Origin: Lachnoclostridium sp. UBA7215
GTDB taxonomy: Bacteria; Bacillota; Clostridia; Lachnospirales; Lachnospiraceae
Reading direction: 5' to 3'
Length of the DNA: 64,000 nt
NCBI GenBank assembly: GCA_002490465.1
Contig: DKUB01000033.1
Span: 79,786 to 143,785, forward strand
Each line of letters begins with the position of its first letter. The first letter of the stretch is position 1. The position numbers were made by a program, and so were the translations under genes. The notes beneath the pieces were generated by a model, which saw only the letters and a list, made by a program, of their open reading frames with translations, made no database searches and was not told where the DNA came from. Shown here one piece after another: positions 50,675 to 59,730 of this stretch.

Positions 50675-51751
50675 CTAGCCCTCCGCATTTAACTTGCTTA
50701 AGCGTATCGCCTGATCAGCTGCAATCAGACTGTCGAGAATTTCATTTAAATCCCCATCCAGCACAGAATCAAGTTTATGCAATGTCAGCTTAATGCGGTG
50801 ATCCGTCACGCGCCCCTGAGGATAATTATAGGTACGGATTTTTTCCGAGCGGTCACCCGTTCCAATCTGGCTTCTTCTCGCCTCCGCCTCCGCGTCATGC
50901 GCCTTTGCCATCTCTAACTCATACAGGCGGGCACGCAATACCTTCAGAGCCTTATCCTTATTTTTTAACTGAGATTTCTCATCCTGGCAGGAAATCACAA
51001 TCCCGGTTGGGATATGCGTCAGACGAACAGCAGAGTCTGTTGTATTGACACACTGTCCGCCGTTTCCGGATGCACGGAATACGTCAAATTTACAATCGTT
51101 CATATCCAGCTCTACCTCAACATCCTCTACCTCCGGCATGATAGCAACCGTAGCCGTGGATGTGTGAATACGTCCACCCGACTCCGTAGCTGGAATGCGC
51201 TGCACGCGGTGCACGCCGCTCTCATATTTTAACTTGGAATATGCCCCAAATCCATTAATCATAAATACAATTTCTTTAAATCCGCCAATTCCGTTTTCAT
51301 TTGAATTCATCGTGTCAACTTTCCAGCGGTTTGCCTCGGAAAAGCGGCAGTACATACGGTACAAATCCGCAGCAAAAAGGGCAGCCTCATCCCCGCCAGC
51401 CCCGGCACGTATTTCGACAATAACGTTCTTATCATCATTCGGATCCTTGGGCAAAAGAAGTATCCGTAATTCCTGCTCAATTCCCTCAATACTGTCCTTG
51501 CACTCATTTAACTCTTCTCTGGCAAGCTCACGAAGTTCCTCGTCCGTCTCCTCTTCCAGCATGGCAAGACTGTCTTCAATACCGGCTTTCTTTTCTTTAT
51601 ATTCTTTATATTTACTGACAATCGGCTCTAAATCTGCCTGCTCTTTCATCAACTTCTGATAACGCACGGTATCATTCAATATTTCCGGTTCGCTCAGCTC
51701 CCCCAGAACTTCCTCATAGCGATACAATATGTCTTCTAATTTATCAAACAT
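50675..51751 (-). CDS. prfA: Peptide chain release factor 1
   Basis: RF1 of 358 residues. The catalytic GGQ loop is ASGNGGQCVNTTDSAVRLTH, with the downstream IRTYNYPQGRVTDHR signature. Anticodon-like recognition is in domain 2 (IPATESGGRIHTSTATVAIM). It reads UAA and UAG. The Gln of GGQ is the target of the PrmC methylase, whose gene overlaps it by 16 nt upstream, a conserved arrangement. Confidence 0.97.
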   Translation of the reverse strand: MFDKLEDILYRYEEVLGELSEPEILNDTVRYQKLMKEQADLEPIVSKYKEYKEKKAGIEDSLAMLEEETDEELRELAREELNECKDSIEGIEQELRILLLPKDPNDDKNVIVEIRAGAGGDEAALFAADLYRMYCRFSEANRWKVDTMNSNENGIGGFKEIVFMINGFGAYSKLKYESGVHRVQRIPATESGGRIHTSTATVAIMPEVEDVEVELDMNDCKFDVFRASGNGGQCVNTTDSAVRLTHIPTGIVISCQDEKSQLKNKDKALKVLRARLYELEMAKAHDAEAEARRSQIGTGDRSEKIRTYNYPQGRVTDHRIKLTLHKLDSVLDGDLNEILDSLIAADQAIRLSKLNAEG

Positions 51752-52611
51752 GTCTGCCTCCTTCTACCTAAAACAACCCGATCCAAACCGGCTAAATCCT
51801 GACGGATTTCTACCTGGACAAATCCCTGCTGCTCCATAAGCTCACGGACACTGTTCCCCTGGCCACAGCCTATCTCAAAACAGAGCTGTCCTTCCTCTGT
51901 CAAATAATAACAGCTCTCCTGTATAATTTTCCGGTAAAATAACAATCCGTCTTCTCCGCCATCCAGCGCAAGCAAAGGGTCATAATCCCGTACCTCCGGC
52001 ATCAAACCCGGTATCTCTCCACTCGCAATATAGGGGGGATTGGACACAATCAAATCATATCTTCCGGTAATCCGTGAAAATAAATCACTCTCCACAAAAG
52101 TAACGTCCACATCATTTTCCTTTGCATTCCGTTTTGCCACCTCAAGAGCTTCCGAAGATATATCAGCAAGCGTGACCTCCCGGCAATTTCCCAAAACCGC
52201 CAGACTAATCCCAATACAGCCGGACCCTGTACAGAGATCCAGTACACTCTTTCCGGCACAGTACTTGAGCGCCTCCTCAACAACACATTCTGTATCCTGC
52301 CGCGGAACCAGCACGTGTCTGTTGACATAAAAGGGGAGCCCCATAAACTCTGTCCCCTGAATAATATGCTCCAGCGGAACTCTCTCTGACCGTCTGGCCA
52401 GTGATTCCTTATACTCTTTTATACAATGGACATCTGCGTATTCATCCCTGTGAAGAAAAAAACGGCTTCTGTCCATATGGAAACAATGGGAAAATAAATA
52501 CCATGCATTGGCCCGGGGCTCGGGAACTCCGGCCTCTTCAAGAATGCCTTCACCCGATTTCAATATATCCGCATAACTGGCGTGTGCCAATTCTCCCTGC
52601 ATGTCAGACAT
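51736..52611 (-). CDS. prmC: Release factor glutamine N5-methyltransferase
   Basis: PrmC/HemK of 291 residues. N-terminal helical domain (about 1-80), then the SAM-dependent Rossmann domain with VLDLCTGSGCIGISLA and the catalytic substrate motif VSNPPYIASGE. It methylates Gln in the GGQ motif of RF1 and RF2. It overlaps prfA at its 3' end by 16 nt and the DUF1385 gene at its 5' end by one base (TGATG). Confidence 0.96.
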   Translation of the reverse strand: MSDMQGELAHASYADILKSGEGILEEAGVPEPRANAWYLFSHCFHMDRSRFFLHRDEYADVHCIKEYKESLARRSERVPLEHIIQGTEFMGLPFYVNRHVLVPRQDTECVVEEALKYCAGKSVLDLCTGSGCIGISLAVLGNCREVTLADISSEALEVAKRNAKENDVDVTFVESDLFSRITGRYDLIVSNPPYIASGEIPGLMPEVRDYDPLLALDGGEDGLLFYRKIIQESCYYLTEEGQLCFEIGCGQGNSVRELMEQQGFVQVEIRQDLAGLDRVVLGRRRQTCLIN

Positions 52612-53681
52612 CAGGACTTCTCCTCTTTACCCGGCGCGATAAAATAGCGGTCCAGAGCATTTAATATCTCGTCTTCTTCCTCGTCCGAAGTGTCCAGTGA
52701 AATCACCTCTGCATCCTGTATTTCCCCTTCTGACTCCTTTTCCTTTGCAGCTGCCAACGTAGTATCGGACATTACAATATTCTCCTCTTCCTTAAAATCT
52801 GCAATAAAAGCCCGCCAGTCAAATACCGCTTCTACTGAAGCAATTGCCACTTCTATCATATCCTCTGTCGGTTCTGCTGTCGTCAAACTCTGCAGCCAAA
52901 GACCAGGCTTACTGATCATACGGATTACTTTTCCATCGTGACTTCCCGCAAAACGGATAAACTCATAAGAGAGGCCGGCAATAACCGGAATCAGTAGAAT
53001 GCGGAGCAGCATACGAAGCCATATATTTCCTATAACAATAAACATAAAAAACAGTATGCTGATAAGCATGACAAAAAGCATAAAACTGGTTCCGCACCGC
53101 CTATGCACCAGATTTTGTTTTTTTACATTTCCAACTGTCAGCTCCAGTCCGTTTTCTACACAATTAATTGCCTTGTGCTCTGCGCCGTGATACATGAACA
53201 CCCGTTTAATATCCTCCATCAGAGAAATCAATTTTACATACAAAATAAAAAGGGCAACCCGGATCACTCCCTCTAACAGCCCCCGTACAGGCGCCAGCCG
53301 TATTGTCCGCCGAAGAGATTCCGAAATCAGAAACGGCGCCACGACAAATATACCAACTGCCAGAATAACTGCCACAATGGTAATAATGCCCATTAAAATA
53401 TTTTCTTTTTTCTCATTTTGACCACCAGGTTTTTCCGGCTCCTCTTCAACAACCGAGGCGTTGAGCGTGCGCATTCCCATTATAAGGGTTTCCGCAAATT
53501 TTACAGCTCCCCGAATCACCGGTACCGCAGCAATTTTGTAGCGGCTGGTGATACTCTCCTGCTTCCCCTTTGTCACTTCAATATTGTGGTTTGGTTTTCG
53601 GACAGACACGGCATACTGGTTCCCATTTTTCATCATTACGCCTTCTATTACAGCCTGCCCGCCAATCCCTGAGTTTTTCAT
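52611..53681 (-). CDS. DUF1385 membrane protein
   Basis: A 356-residue DUF1385 protein, the usual gene between rpmE and prmC in clostridia. It opens IGGQAVIEGVMMKNGNQYAV, has membrane helices near 90-130 (IITIVAVILAVGIFVVAPFL) and 205-245 (MLFVMLISILFFMFIVIGNI), and a conserved FMYHGAEHKAINCVENG with His and Glu. The C-terminal ~80 residues are an acidic, variable tail. Metal-dependent activity has been suggested from the conserved His residues; no function is established as far as I know. Confidence 0.92.
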   Translation of the reverse strand: MKNSGIGGQAVIEGVMMKNGNQYAVSVRKPNHNIEVTKGKQESITSRYKIAAVPVIRGAVKFAETLIMGMRTLNASVVEEEPEKPGGQNEKKENILMGIITIVAVILAVGIFVVAPFLISESLRRTIRLAPVRGLLEGVIRVALFILYVKLISLMEDIKRVFMYHGAEHKAINCVENGLELTVGNVKKQNLVHRRCGTSFMLFVMLISILFFMFIVIGNIWLRMLLRILLIPVIAGLSYEFIRFAGSHDGKVIRMISKPGLWLQSLTTAEPTEDMIEVAIASVEAVFDWRAFIADFKEEENIVMSDTTLAAAKEKESEGEIQDAEVISLDTSDEEEDEILNALDRYFIAPGKEEKS

Positions 53682-53728
53682 CTGTCTCTCCTTTACTTTC
53701 GCAATGGATAACTAATGTCTTATACTAA

Positions 53729-53759
53729 CAAGTGTGTGACACTTTGTGTCACACACTTG
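53729..53759. repeat. 31-nt perfect palindrome
   Basis: CAAGTGTGTGACAC (53729-53742), TTT, then GTGTCACACACTTG (53746-53759) is a perfect 14-bp stem. It lies directly beyond the T-tract of the rpmE terminator and about 50 nt before the DUF1385 start. It could be an operator or a second stop signal. Confidence 0.7.
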
Positions 53760-53787
53760 AAAAAAGGCAGAGCCACACGACTCTGCC
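53760..53787 (-). terminator. Terminator of rpmE
   Basis: On the minus strand GGCAGAG-N8-CTCTGCC (53766-53787) is followed by T6. It lies 16 nt after the rpmE stop. Confidence 0.85.
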
Positions 53788-53803
53788 CTCTCATCTGCAT
53801 TCA

Positions 53804-54004
53804 CTATTTCAAGCCATACTTACGGTTGAACTTATCAATCGCACCGCGGGCAGCCATAGATTTCTGCTGTCCAGTATAGAACGGATGGCATTTAGAACAA
53901 ACCTCAACATGGATTTCTTCCTTCGTTGAACCTGTTTCGAACACATTGCCACAGTGGCATACCACTTTTGCCTGATAATATTCTGGATGGATTCCCTCTC
54001 TCAT
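53804..54004 (-). CDS. rpmE: 50S ribosomal protein L31, zinc-binding type
   Basis: L31 of 66 residues starting MREGIHPEYYQAKVVCHCGN. The four Cys (VVCHCGN and VEVCSKCHPFYTGQQK) form the Zn ribbon of the C+ paralogue. The ATG at 54004 has AGGTG 6 nt upstream; an in-frame GTG three codons earlier is less likely. It lies between rho and DUF1385, the standard order. Confidence 0.96.
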   Translation of the reverse strand: MREGIHPEYYQAKVVCHCGNVFETGSTKEEIHVEVCSKCHPFYTGQQKSMAARGAIDKFNRKYGLK

Positions 54005-54094
54005 CTTTTTCACCTCACTACTTTTTTTCTTTCATATATAATAGGATAATTGTCCTGCTCAAAATTTGCTTCATAATTATATCATGGTTTTTCC

Positions 54095-54159
54095 ATAAAT
54101 GCAAGCACTTTTATAAATGCAGATGCATTTTATAAATGCAAATGCATTTTATAAATGCA
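54095..54159. repeat. Four 18-19-bp tandem repeats at the rho 3' end
   Basis: ATAAATGCA occurs at 54095, 54113, 54132 and 54151, embedded in units of the form CATTTTATAAATGCAAATG. The rho stop codon and its last two codons (ATG CAT TTA TAA on the minus strand) are inside the unit at 54149. So three of the copies lie beyond the gene and each repeats the gene's final codons and stop. Confidence 0.8.
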
Positions 54160-55924
54160 TTTTTCTCACAGTTTCGATAAATTCATTGTTATTCTTTGTG
54201 CGCCGGAATAAATTCAAAATTTGTTCTAATGCCTGTTCCGATTTCAAACCTCCCAGTGCTTTACGGATTTTCAATACTGCATCCTGCTCTGAAACATTCA
54301 ACAGCAAATCTTCCCTGCGCGTACTTGACTTTTGGATATCAATGGCCGGAAAAATTCTCTTTTCTGACAAACTGCGGTCGAGCACAAGTTCCATGTTACC
54401 CGTCCCCTTAAATTCCTCAAAGACTACATCATCCATACGGCTCCCAGTGTCAACAAGAGCTGTTGCCAAAATCGTCAGACTCCCGCCTTCCCGCATGTTT
54501 CTGGCCGCTCCAAAGAACCGCTTCGGCATGTGCAGCGCTGCCGGATCAAGGCCGCCGGAAAGTGTCCGTCCACTCGGTGTTACAGTCAGGTTATATGCCC
54601 TTGCCAAGCGGGTGATGCTATCCAGGAGAATCATAACATCATCACCGCCCTCTACCAGACGCTTCGCACGCTCAATCACCATTTCCGATACCCGCTTATG
54701 GTTTTCCGGCAGCTCATCAAATGTGGAATAAATGACCTCTACATTTTCTCCCTCTATCGACTCTTTAATATCTGTAACCTCTTCCGGGCGCTCATCAATA
54801 AGCAAAATCAAAAGATGCATTTGAGGATAATTATGATTCACCGCCTTTGCTACCTGTTTTAAAAGCGTTGTTTTTCCTGTTTTCGGCTGTGACACAATCA
54901 TCCCTCTCTGACCTTTACCAATCGGGGCAATCAAATCTAACATCCTCATAGAAACCCCGGCATTCGGTGTCTCCAAATGAATCCGGCTGTCCGGAAAAAT
55001 AGGGGTTAAATCTTCAAACTTCTCTCTTGTATACAAATATGACGGAGAACGGTCATTGACCTTTTTCATATATAAAAGGGCACTGAATTTCTCATTCATT
55101 GTCCGCATCCTGAGATTTCCCTCTACAATATCACCGGTACGCAGCCCAAAACGGCGGATAAACTGCGGTGCCACATACACATCATTTTCTCCCGGCAAAA
55201 AATTATCGCAGCGAATAAAACCATATCCCTCTGCCATAATTTCCAATATGCCTTTTTTCGTAATGCCGCTGTCCAGATCTTTTATTTCTGTGGGCTGCAC
55301 TTCCGCAATCTGCCGATCCTTAACGATCGAAATCAATCCGTCTGTCCCATCATGATACTGAAGTTTCTGCTGGTTATAATTATTGTAATAATTCCCCCCG
55401 GACTGGTGGTTATTGTACGTATGGCTCTGGGTGTTACGTTCTTTGTAATCCGTCTCCACATTGTCCTGCGAACGGTGTTCGTAATTATTATGCCGCTCCT
55501 GCTGCACCTTCGCCTCTGTCTGCCGGCTGCCATAACCGGAAGTGTGGAAAGATGTCCTTGCATTCCGCCGGGGCCACCCATTTTCTGTTTTCTGGGTATC
55601 TGTGCGGGGAAAAGTTTCTCTGGAAGCCACTTCTCGAGAAGTCGCTTCTCTGGAAGCCGTTTCTTTTGAAACCGCATTTTTAGGTACTGTCTCTTTTGGA
55701 GAAGGTATATGTTCCTGTATGGAACTCTTTCTTGGTACTTTTCGTTCCGGTGGCTTGTTGCCTATACGTTGCTTCTTTTGAGACTGCGCTTTCTTTTCTT
55801 CCTTTACCAGCTCCTTATCAAGCCGTTCCAGCAGCTCAGGTTTCCGAAGCCCCGTCACTCCTTTTATTCCACTTGCCTTGGCCAGCTCACGCAGCTCAAC
55901 CAACGTTTTTTTTGATAAATCCAT
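54149..55924 (-). CDS. rho: Transcription termination factor Rho with disordered insertion
   Basis: Rho of 591 residues, about 160 more than the usual 420-430. N-terminal domain with TLVELRELAKASGIKGV; RNA-binding cold-shock domain around ILEIMAEGYGFIRCDNFLPG; ATPase with Walker A QPKTGKTTLLKQV and Walker B LLILLIDERPEE; Q- and R-loop regions GGLDPAALHMPKRFF intact. The extra part (about residues 45-190) is low complexity: Ser/Arg/Glu-rich repeats of SREATSREVASRE and then an Asn/Gln/Tyr/His-rich segment (NNHQSGGNYYNNYNQQ). It is predicted to be disordered and prion-like. Confidence 0.97.
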   Translation of the reverse strand: MDLSKKTLVELRELAKASGIKGVTGLRKPELLERLDKELVKEEKKAQSQKKQRIGNKPPERKVPRKSSIQEHIPSPKETVPKNAVSKETASREATSREVASRETFPRTDTQKTENGWPRRNARTSFHTSGYGSRQTEAKVQQERHNNYEHRSQDNVETDYKERNTQSHTYNNHQSGGNYYNNYNQQKLQYHDGTDGLISIVKDRQIAEVQPTEIKDLDSGITKKGILEIMAEGYGFIRCDNFLPGENDVYVAPQFIRRFGLRTGDIVEGNLRMRTMNEKFSALLYMKKVNDRSPSYLYTREKFEDLTPIFPDSRIHLETPNAGVSMRMLDLIAPIGKGQRGMIVSQPKTGKTTLLKQVAKAVNHNYPQMHLLILLIDERPEEVTDIKESIEGENVEVIYSTFDELPENHKRVSEMVIERAKRLVEGGDDVMILLDSITRLARAYNLTVTPSGRTLSGGLDPAALHMPKRFFGAARNMREGGSLTILATALVDTGSRMDDVVFEEFKGTGNMELVLDRSLSEKRIFPAIDIQKSSTRREDLLLNVSEQDAVLKIRKALGGLKSEQALEQILNLFRRTKNNNEFIETVRKMHL

Positions 55925-56130
55925 CCTTTATTTCCTCTCTCTCATTCTTGATATCTTCATCTAAAACGGATTTTCTGTTAGAAACAAACACTGCTACATT
56001 TTACGCACCAGCTTATTGTAATATAATGCTAAAAAGAATTATGCATCTACGACAACATCCGAATGACATCTGAATAGAATATATGAATGGATATATTATA
56101 TATCATATCATAAGAAAACGTCAAGCTTTT

Positions 56131-57357
56131 TTATATCACTATTCCATTTTGCGTCATCAGTTCTCTGGCAGACTCCAGAGAATCCACCCCTGTCCGGTTC
56201 TTAATCGGGGCAAATTCCTTAGTTCTCTCCACTTCAAATGGCAGGCAGTCCGGCATCTGATGAATCATATCCAGCACTAACATCTCAAATTTATAACCAT
56301 TTGGCTCCTCCGGTTTTGACGGATTTCCTTTCGCATCCAGGCAGTTTACCTTACGCTCAACAATGTGAATTGGCATGTTATGATCTGTAATTTCCTTAAG
56401 AGCATCTAACCGAAACAAATAATTCAAAATCACTCCATAATTATATAAAAGCTTTCCGTCTGCATCCTTAGAATGAATCATTTCCTCTGTCATTTCATAA
56501 TACTCAACAATAGACGGTTTTCCATCCTCCAGACAGAGCACACCAACACGCTCCTGAGGTTCTGCCTTGGCAACTACTTTGGAACCGCAGGCACACCCGG
56601 ATTCGAGTGTTGCCCCGATAAAAACAGGGTCTGCAATTTTTTGCAGCACATTGTCCACTGCAAAAACATTCAGCCACTCTATGCCAAACCGGTCGATTTC
56701 TTTTTGCAGCCCGGCCTTCTGCATCGATGCAAACCAGCCGCCGTTTCCATTTGGCGATGTAGAAATACGCCCTTTTTCCTCCAAAAATATTTTTCCGTTT
56801 CTATCAGCAGACGGCGCCATATCCTGGATAAAGAAAAAGACAAAATCCCTATTATACCCAAAAAAATTATGGTCTTCAAAAAATTCGGTTGTATCACGAT
56901 TGTTTTTTTCACTGGTCATGATAAACAGCGGAATCCATGTATCTGCTTTTTTTACCACTTCCATCAGATTATTGATAAGCTGTTCAAACAAAAACAGCTC
57001 CCGGTTGACCCCTACATTCAGCACTCCCTTAGGCCTGTCAAGTCCAAGGCGCGTCCCCTGTCCCCCTGCCAGCAGAACAGCACCTACTTTACATGCCCGT
57101 ACAGCATCCAGCCCCCTCTGTTCAAATTGTTCCCTTTTCTCCCTGATTTCTGCCAGGGTCAAAGCTCCCAACGGTGCAAGCTCTCCTTTTTCCACCCCCC
57201 CTTCTTTTGTTTTCAGCCAATCAAGCAGAGACAAATCCAGAGCCTCCACCTGCCTCAGTAAATCCTTCTTTTGTTCCTCACTAATTTCATCAAAATATTT
57301 CAACAAATGCTCCTGACCAGCCGGAGCAAGCTTTTGTACTGCCTCTTCGTATGTCAT
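56131..57357 (-). CDS. UDPGP-family uridylyltransferase (UDP-sugar pyrophosphorylase)
   Basis: A 408-residue eukaryote-like UDPGP protein with the nucleotide loop VLLAGGQGTRLGLDRPKGVL. GNGGWFASMQ and YNYGVILNYLF follow at the catalytic cleft. It joins UTP with glucose-1-phosphate or N-acetylglucosamine-1-phosphate; the sequence does not settle which. The ATG at 57357 has GGAG 6 nt upstream; the TTG four codons earlier overlaps it. A good promoter lies at 57402-57430. It supplies sugar nucleotides for the cell wall. Confidence 0.9.
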   Translation of the reverse strand: MTYEEAVQKLAPAGQEHLLKYFDEISEEQKKDLLRQVEALDLSLLDWLKTKEGGVEKGELAPLGALTLAEIREKREQFEQRGLDAVRACKVGAVLLAGGQGTRLGLDRPKGVLNVGVNRELFLFEQLINNLMEVVKKADTWIPLFIMTSEKNNRDTTEFFEDHNFFGYNRDFVFFFIQDMAPSADRNGKIFLEEKGRISTSPNGNGGWFASMQKAGLQKEIDRFGIEWLNVFAVDNVLQKIADPVFIGATLESGCACGSKVVAKAEPQERVGVLCLEDGKPSIVEYYEMTEEMIHSKDADGKLLYNYGVILNYLFRLDALKEITDHNMPIHIVERKVNCLDAKGNPSKPEEPNGYKFEMLVLDMIHQMPDCLPFEVERTKEFAPIKNRTGVDSLESARELMTQNGIVI

Positions 57358-57401
57358 ATTCTTCTCCAATCCTGCGTCTAACGCAATTTTCCTTTTTTTC
57401 T

Positions 57402-57468
57402 ATTGTACCGATAAATTTGAAAAAGCACAAGAAAAAATATTGTCATCCTCTCATAGAAATGATATGAT
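57402..57468. promoter_or_regulatory. Divergent sigma-A promoters of the UDPGP and malic enzyme genes
   Basis: On the minus strand TTGTGC (57425-57430) and TACAAT (57402-57407) are 17 bp apart. On the plus strand TTGTCA (57440-57445) and TATGAT (57463-57468) are also 17 bp apart, 55 nt before the malic enzyme ATG. Their -35 boxes are only 10 bp apart. Confidence 0.6.
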
Positions 57469-57522
57469 GATTGGATAGGCAGACATTCCTATCAATTATG
57501 TACATGCAAATGGAGGTACAAC

Positions 57523-58677
57523 ATGACAAACAGTGAAAAAGCATTACAGCTTCATAAAAAATGGAACGGAAAAATTGATATAACGCCAAAATGCAAAGTG
57601 GATTCCCGGGAGGCACTTGCCCTCGCCTACACACCCGGAGTGGCCGAGCCCTGTAAAGAAATTGCTAAGGACAAAGAATGTGCTTATACCTATACAATAA
57701 AATCAGATACAATTGCCGTAGTATCGGATGGAAGTGCAGTCCTCGGACTTGGCAATATCGGGGCAGAGGCTGCCATGCCGGTAATGGAAGGAAAAGCGGT
57801 ATTATTTAAAGAATTTGGAGGCATTAACGCCTTTCCTATCTGCCTGGACACACAGGATACAGAGGAAATCATAAAAACAATTGTGAATATTGCTCCCGCC
57901 TTTGGCGGTATAAACTTAGAAGATATTTCTGCTCCAAGATGTTTCGAGATTGAAACACGTTTAAAGGAGCTTTTGGATATCCCGGTATTTCATGACGACC
58001 AGCACGGAACAGCCATCGTTGTCCTCTCCGGCATCATCAATTCACTGAAAGTAGTAAATAAAAAAAAGGAAGACTGCAAAGTAGTAGTAAACGGAGCAGG
58101 CTCTGCAGGAATCGCCATTAGCAAGCTCTTGTTACTCTATGGTTTTCCACATATAACCCTCTGTGACAAAGCCGGAATTCTGAGTGAGGATACCCCTGGT
58201 CTGAATTGGGCCCAACAGGAAGTCACCAAGGTTACAAATCTGGAAAAAAAGACAGGAACACTGGCAGATGCACTTGACGGAGCTGATATCTTTGTTGGAG
58301 TATCTGCACCGGGAATCGTGACTGAACAAATGGTAGCATCTATGAACCGGGATGCCATTTTATTTGCCATGGCAAATCCTGTTCCTGAAATCATGCCGGA
58401 TGCCGCAAAACGCGCTGGAGCAAGAATAGTGGGCACCGGCCGTTCGGATTTTCCCAATCAGGTCAATAATGTTGTTGCTTTCCCCGGTATCTTCAAGGGA
58501 GTGTTGGAGGGACGCGGCTCACAGATTACAGAAGAGATGAAACTTGCTGCTGCGGCTGCCATTGCCTCTCTGGTTCCAGATGACAAATTAAATGAGGACA
58601 ATATTATGCCGGAAGCCTTTGATCCCCGTGTTACAGATATCGTAAGTGCCGCTGTAAAAGCCCATATTAAAAAATAA
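57523..58677 (+). CDS. NAD(P)-dependent malic enzyme (malate dehydrogenase, decarboxylating)
   Basis: A short bacterial malic enzyme of 384 residues. YTPGVAEP is the malic-site motif, FHDDQHGTAIVVLSG the metal and malate site, VVNGAGSAGIAI the NAD-binding loop and FAMANPVPEIMP a later conserved element. It interconverts malate and pyruvate + CO2 + NADH. The ATG has GGAGG 7 nt upstream. It forms a small operon with the DUF4364 gene, 7 nt downstream. Confidence 0.95.
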   Translation: MTNSEKALQLHKKWNGKIDITPKCKVDSREALALAYTPGVAEPCKEIAKDKECAYTYTIKSDTIAVVSDGSAVLGLGNIGAEAAMPVMEGKAVLFKEFGGINAFPICLDTQDTEEIIKTIVNIAPAFGGINLEDISAPRCFEIETRLKELLDIPVFHDDQHGTAIVVLSGIINSLKVVNKKKEDCKVVVNGAGSAGIAISKLLLLYGFPHITLCDKAGILSEDTPGLNWAQQEVTKVTNLEKKTGTLADALDGADIFVGVSAPGIVTEQMVASMNRDAILFAMANPVPEIMPDAAKRAGARIVGTGRSDFPNQVNNVVAFPGIFKGVLEGRGSQITEEMKLAAAAAIASLVPDDKLNEDNIMPEAFDPRVTDIVSAAVKAHIKK

Positions 58678-58684
58678 GGAAGAA

Positions 58685-59227
58685 ATGAGGGAAACCATTA
58701 CCATGGACAACGAACCAATTACCATTTACAAACTGATTATATTATATATGTTAAGCAAGGTTGATGTCCCTCTTCCCTCCGGGGTTATTTCAGATTATAT
58801 CACCAGCCGGGGTTATACCAATTTTTTCACTTTACAAAACGCTTTTGGTGAACTTCTGCGCGCAGAGCTTATCGCAGAGCAAACGACTTACCATCTTGCC
58901 TACTATACATTATCCGACGCCGGTCATGAAACATTGGATTCCTTTGGCAGCGGTCTCTCCCTCAGTATTCGGCGGGAAATTGACAGTTTTCTAACAGAAA
59001 AACGTTTTGAAATTGCAAATGAAACAGCTTTTGTAAGTGATTATCAAAAGACCTCGGACAACTCTTATCTGACAGTCTGTTCTCTCAAGGAGGGAAATCA
59101 TATTCTTTTTGAATTATCACTGGACGCAGCAACAGAAGAAGATGCTGTCTGCATTTGCGACAATTGGCGCAATGCCAGTGCAGAATTATATCAGACAGCC
59201 TTACAGAAATTGTTAAAAAAAGGCTGA
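58685..59227 (+). CDS. DUF4364 protein, winged-helix-like
   Basis: A DUF4364 protein of 180 residues. The N-terminus (EPITIYKLIILYMLSKVDVP) and FTLQNAFGELLRAELIAEQT are the helices and recognition part of a winged helix, and the C-terminal ~90 residues are a regulatory-like domain (NSYLTVCSLKEGNHILFELS). A second ATG at 58703 with GAGGG upstream is a possible start. It is often found in Firmicutes without a known target. Terminator overlaps its stop. Confidence 0.88.
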   Translation: MRETITMDNEPITIYKLIILYMLSKVDVPLPSGVISDYITSRGYTNFFTLQNAFGELLRAELIAEQTTYHLAYYTLSDAGHETLDSFGSGLSLSIRREIDSFLTEKRFEIANETAFVSDYQKTSDNSYLTVCSLKEGNHILFELSLDAATEEDAVCICDNWRNASAELYQTALQKLLKKG

Positions 59228-59252
59228 CGGTGTGACCACCGTCAGCCTTTTT
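59216..59252. terminator. Bidirectional terminator after DUF4364
   Basis: GGCTGACGG-TGTGACCA-CCGTCAGCC has a perfect 9-bp stem, with A-rich 5' and T-rich 3' flanks (AAAAAAA and TTTTT). The stem holds the TGA stop of the DUF4364 gene and lies just downstream of the convergent zinc-ribbon gene. Confidence 0.9.
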
Positions 59253-59257
59253 ATTCA

Positions 59258-59713
59258 TCATTCATCCTGGTCTCTTCTTGCAAAACGCATCTCGCCATCA
59301 TTGTCCGGATTATGTAGAAGCATATTGTATATTCCCTTTGCTTCAGTCTTATTTTTCCTTAACCGCTTAAGACACTCCGGACAACATGTGCCAAACTCCA
59401 ATACAACCCCGCAAATTGCGCAAAGATGCTTGTCTTGTGTATTGTCCTGCAACACATCAACGCGTCCATCACGTATAAACTCATATATTTTATTTCTTGA
59501 CACTCCGGTAGCCTCTGATATTTCAAAAGCATTTTTAGGACCATGTTCCGCCAGATAGTATTTAACTTTACCAAAATCCGTATAATACTCATGTCCACAT
59601 AATTCACATACATAAAGCCCGCTGCCTTTAAATTTCATCGGGCCGGAACACTCTTCACAAACGCGGGCCGACAAATCCAGAGCATCCTCAGCTGCATAAT
59701 TTCTGTAATCCAT
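59258..59713 (-). CDS. Zinc-ribbon and helix-turn-helix protein (flagellar-operon YvyF-like)
   Basis: A 151-residue protein with two Cys pairs CEECSGPMKFKGSGLYVCEL and a later HLCAICGVVLEFGTCCPECL, i.e. two zinc ribbons, and between them a helix-turn-helix (NAFEISEATGVSRNKIYEFI). This matches the flagellar-operon protein TIGR03826/YvyF plan. No flagellar gene is in the window. The ATG at 59713 has AAGGTGA upstream; the TTG seven codons earlier overlaps the ppa stop region. It follows ppa in the same direction. Confidence 0.82.
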   Translation of the reverse strand: MDYRNYAAEDALDLSARVCEECSGPMKFKGSGLYVCELCGHEYYTDFGKVKYYLAEHGPKNAFEISEATGVSRNKIYEFIRDGRVDVLQDNTQDKHLCAICGVVLEFGTCCPECLKRLRKNKTEAKGIYNMLLHNPDNDGEMRFARRDQDE

Positions 59714-59730
59714 GAGAATCACCTTGCCTT

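Noticed and set aside
56473..57316. Long plus-strand open frames opposite the UDPGP-family gene
   Set aside because: No start site or protein motif; the minus-strand gene is strongly supported.
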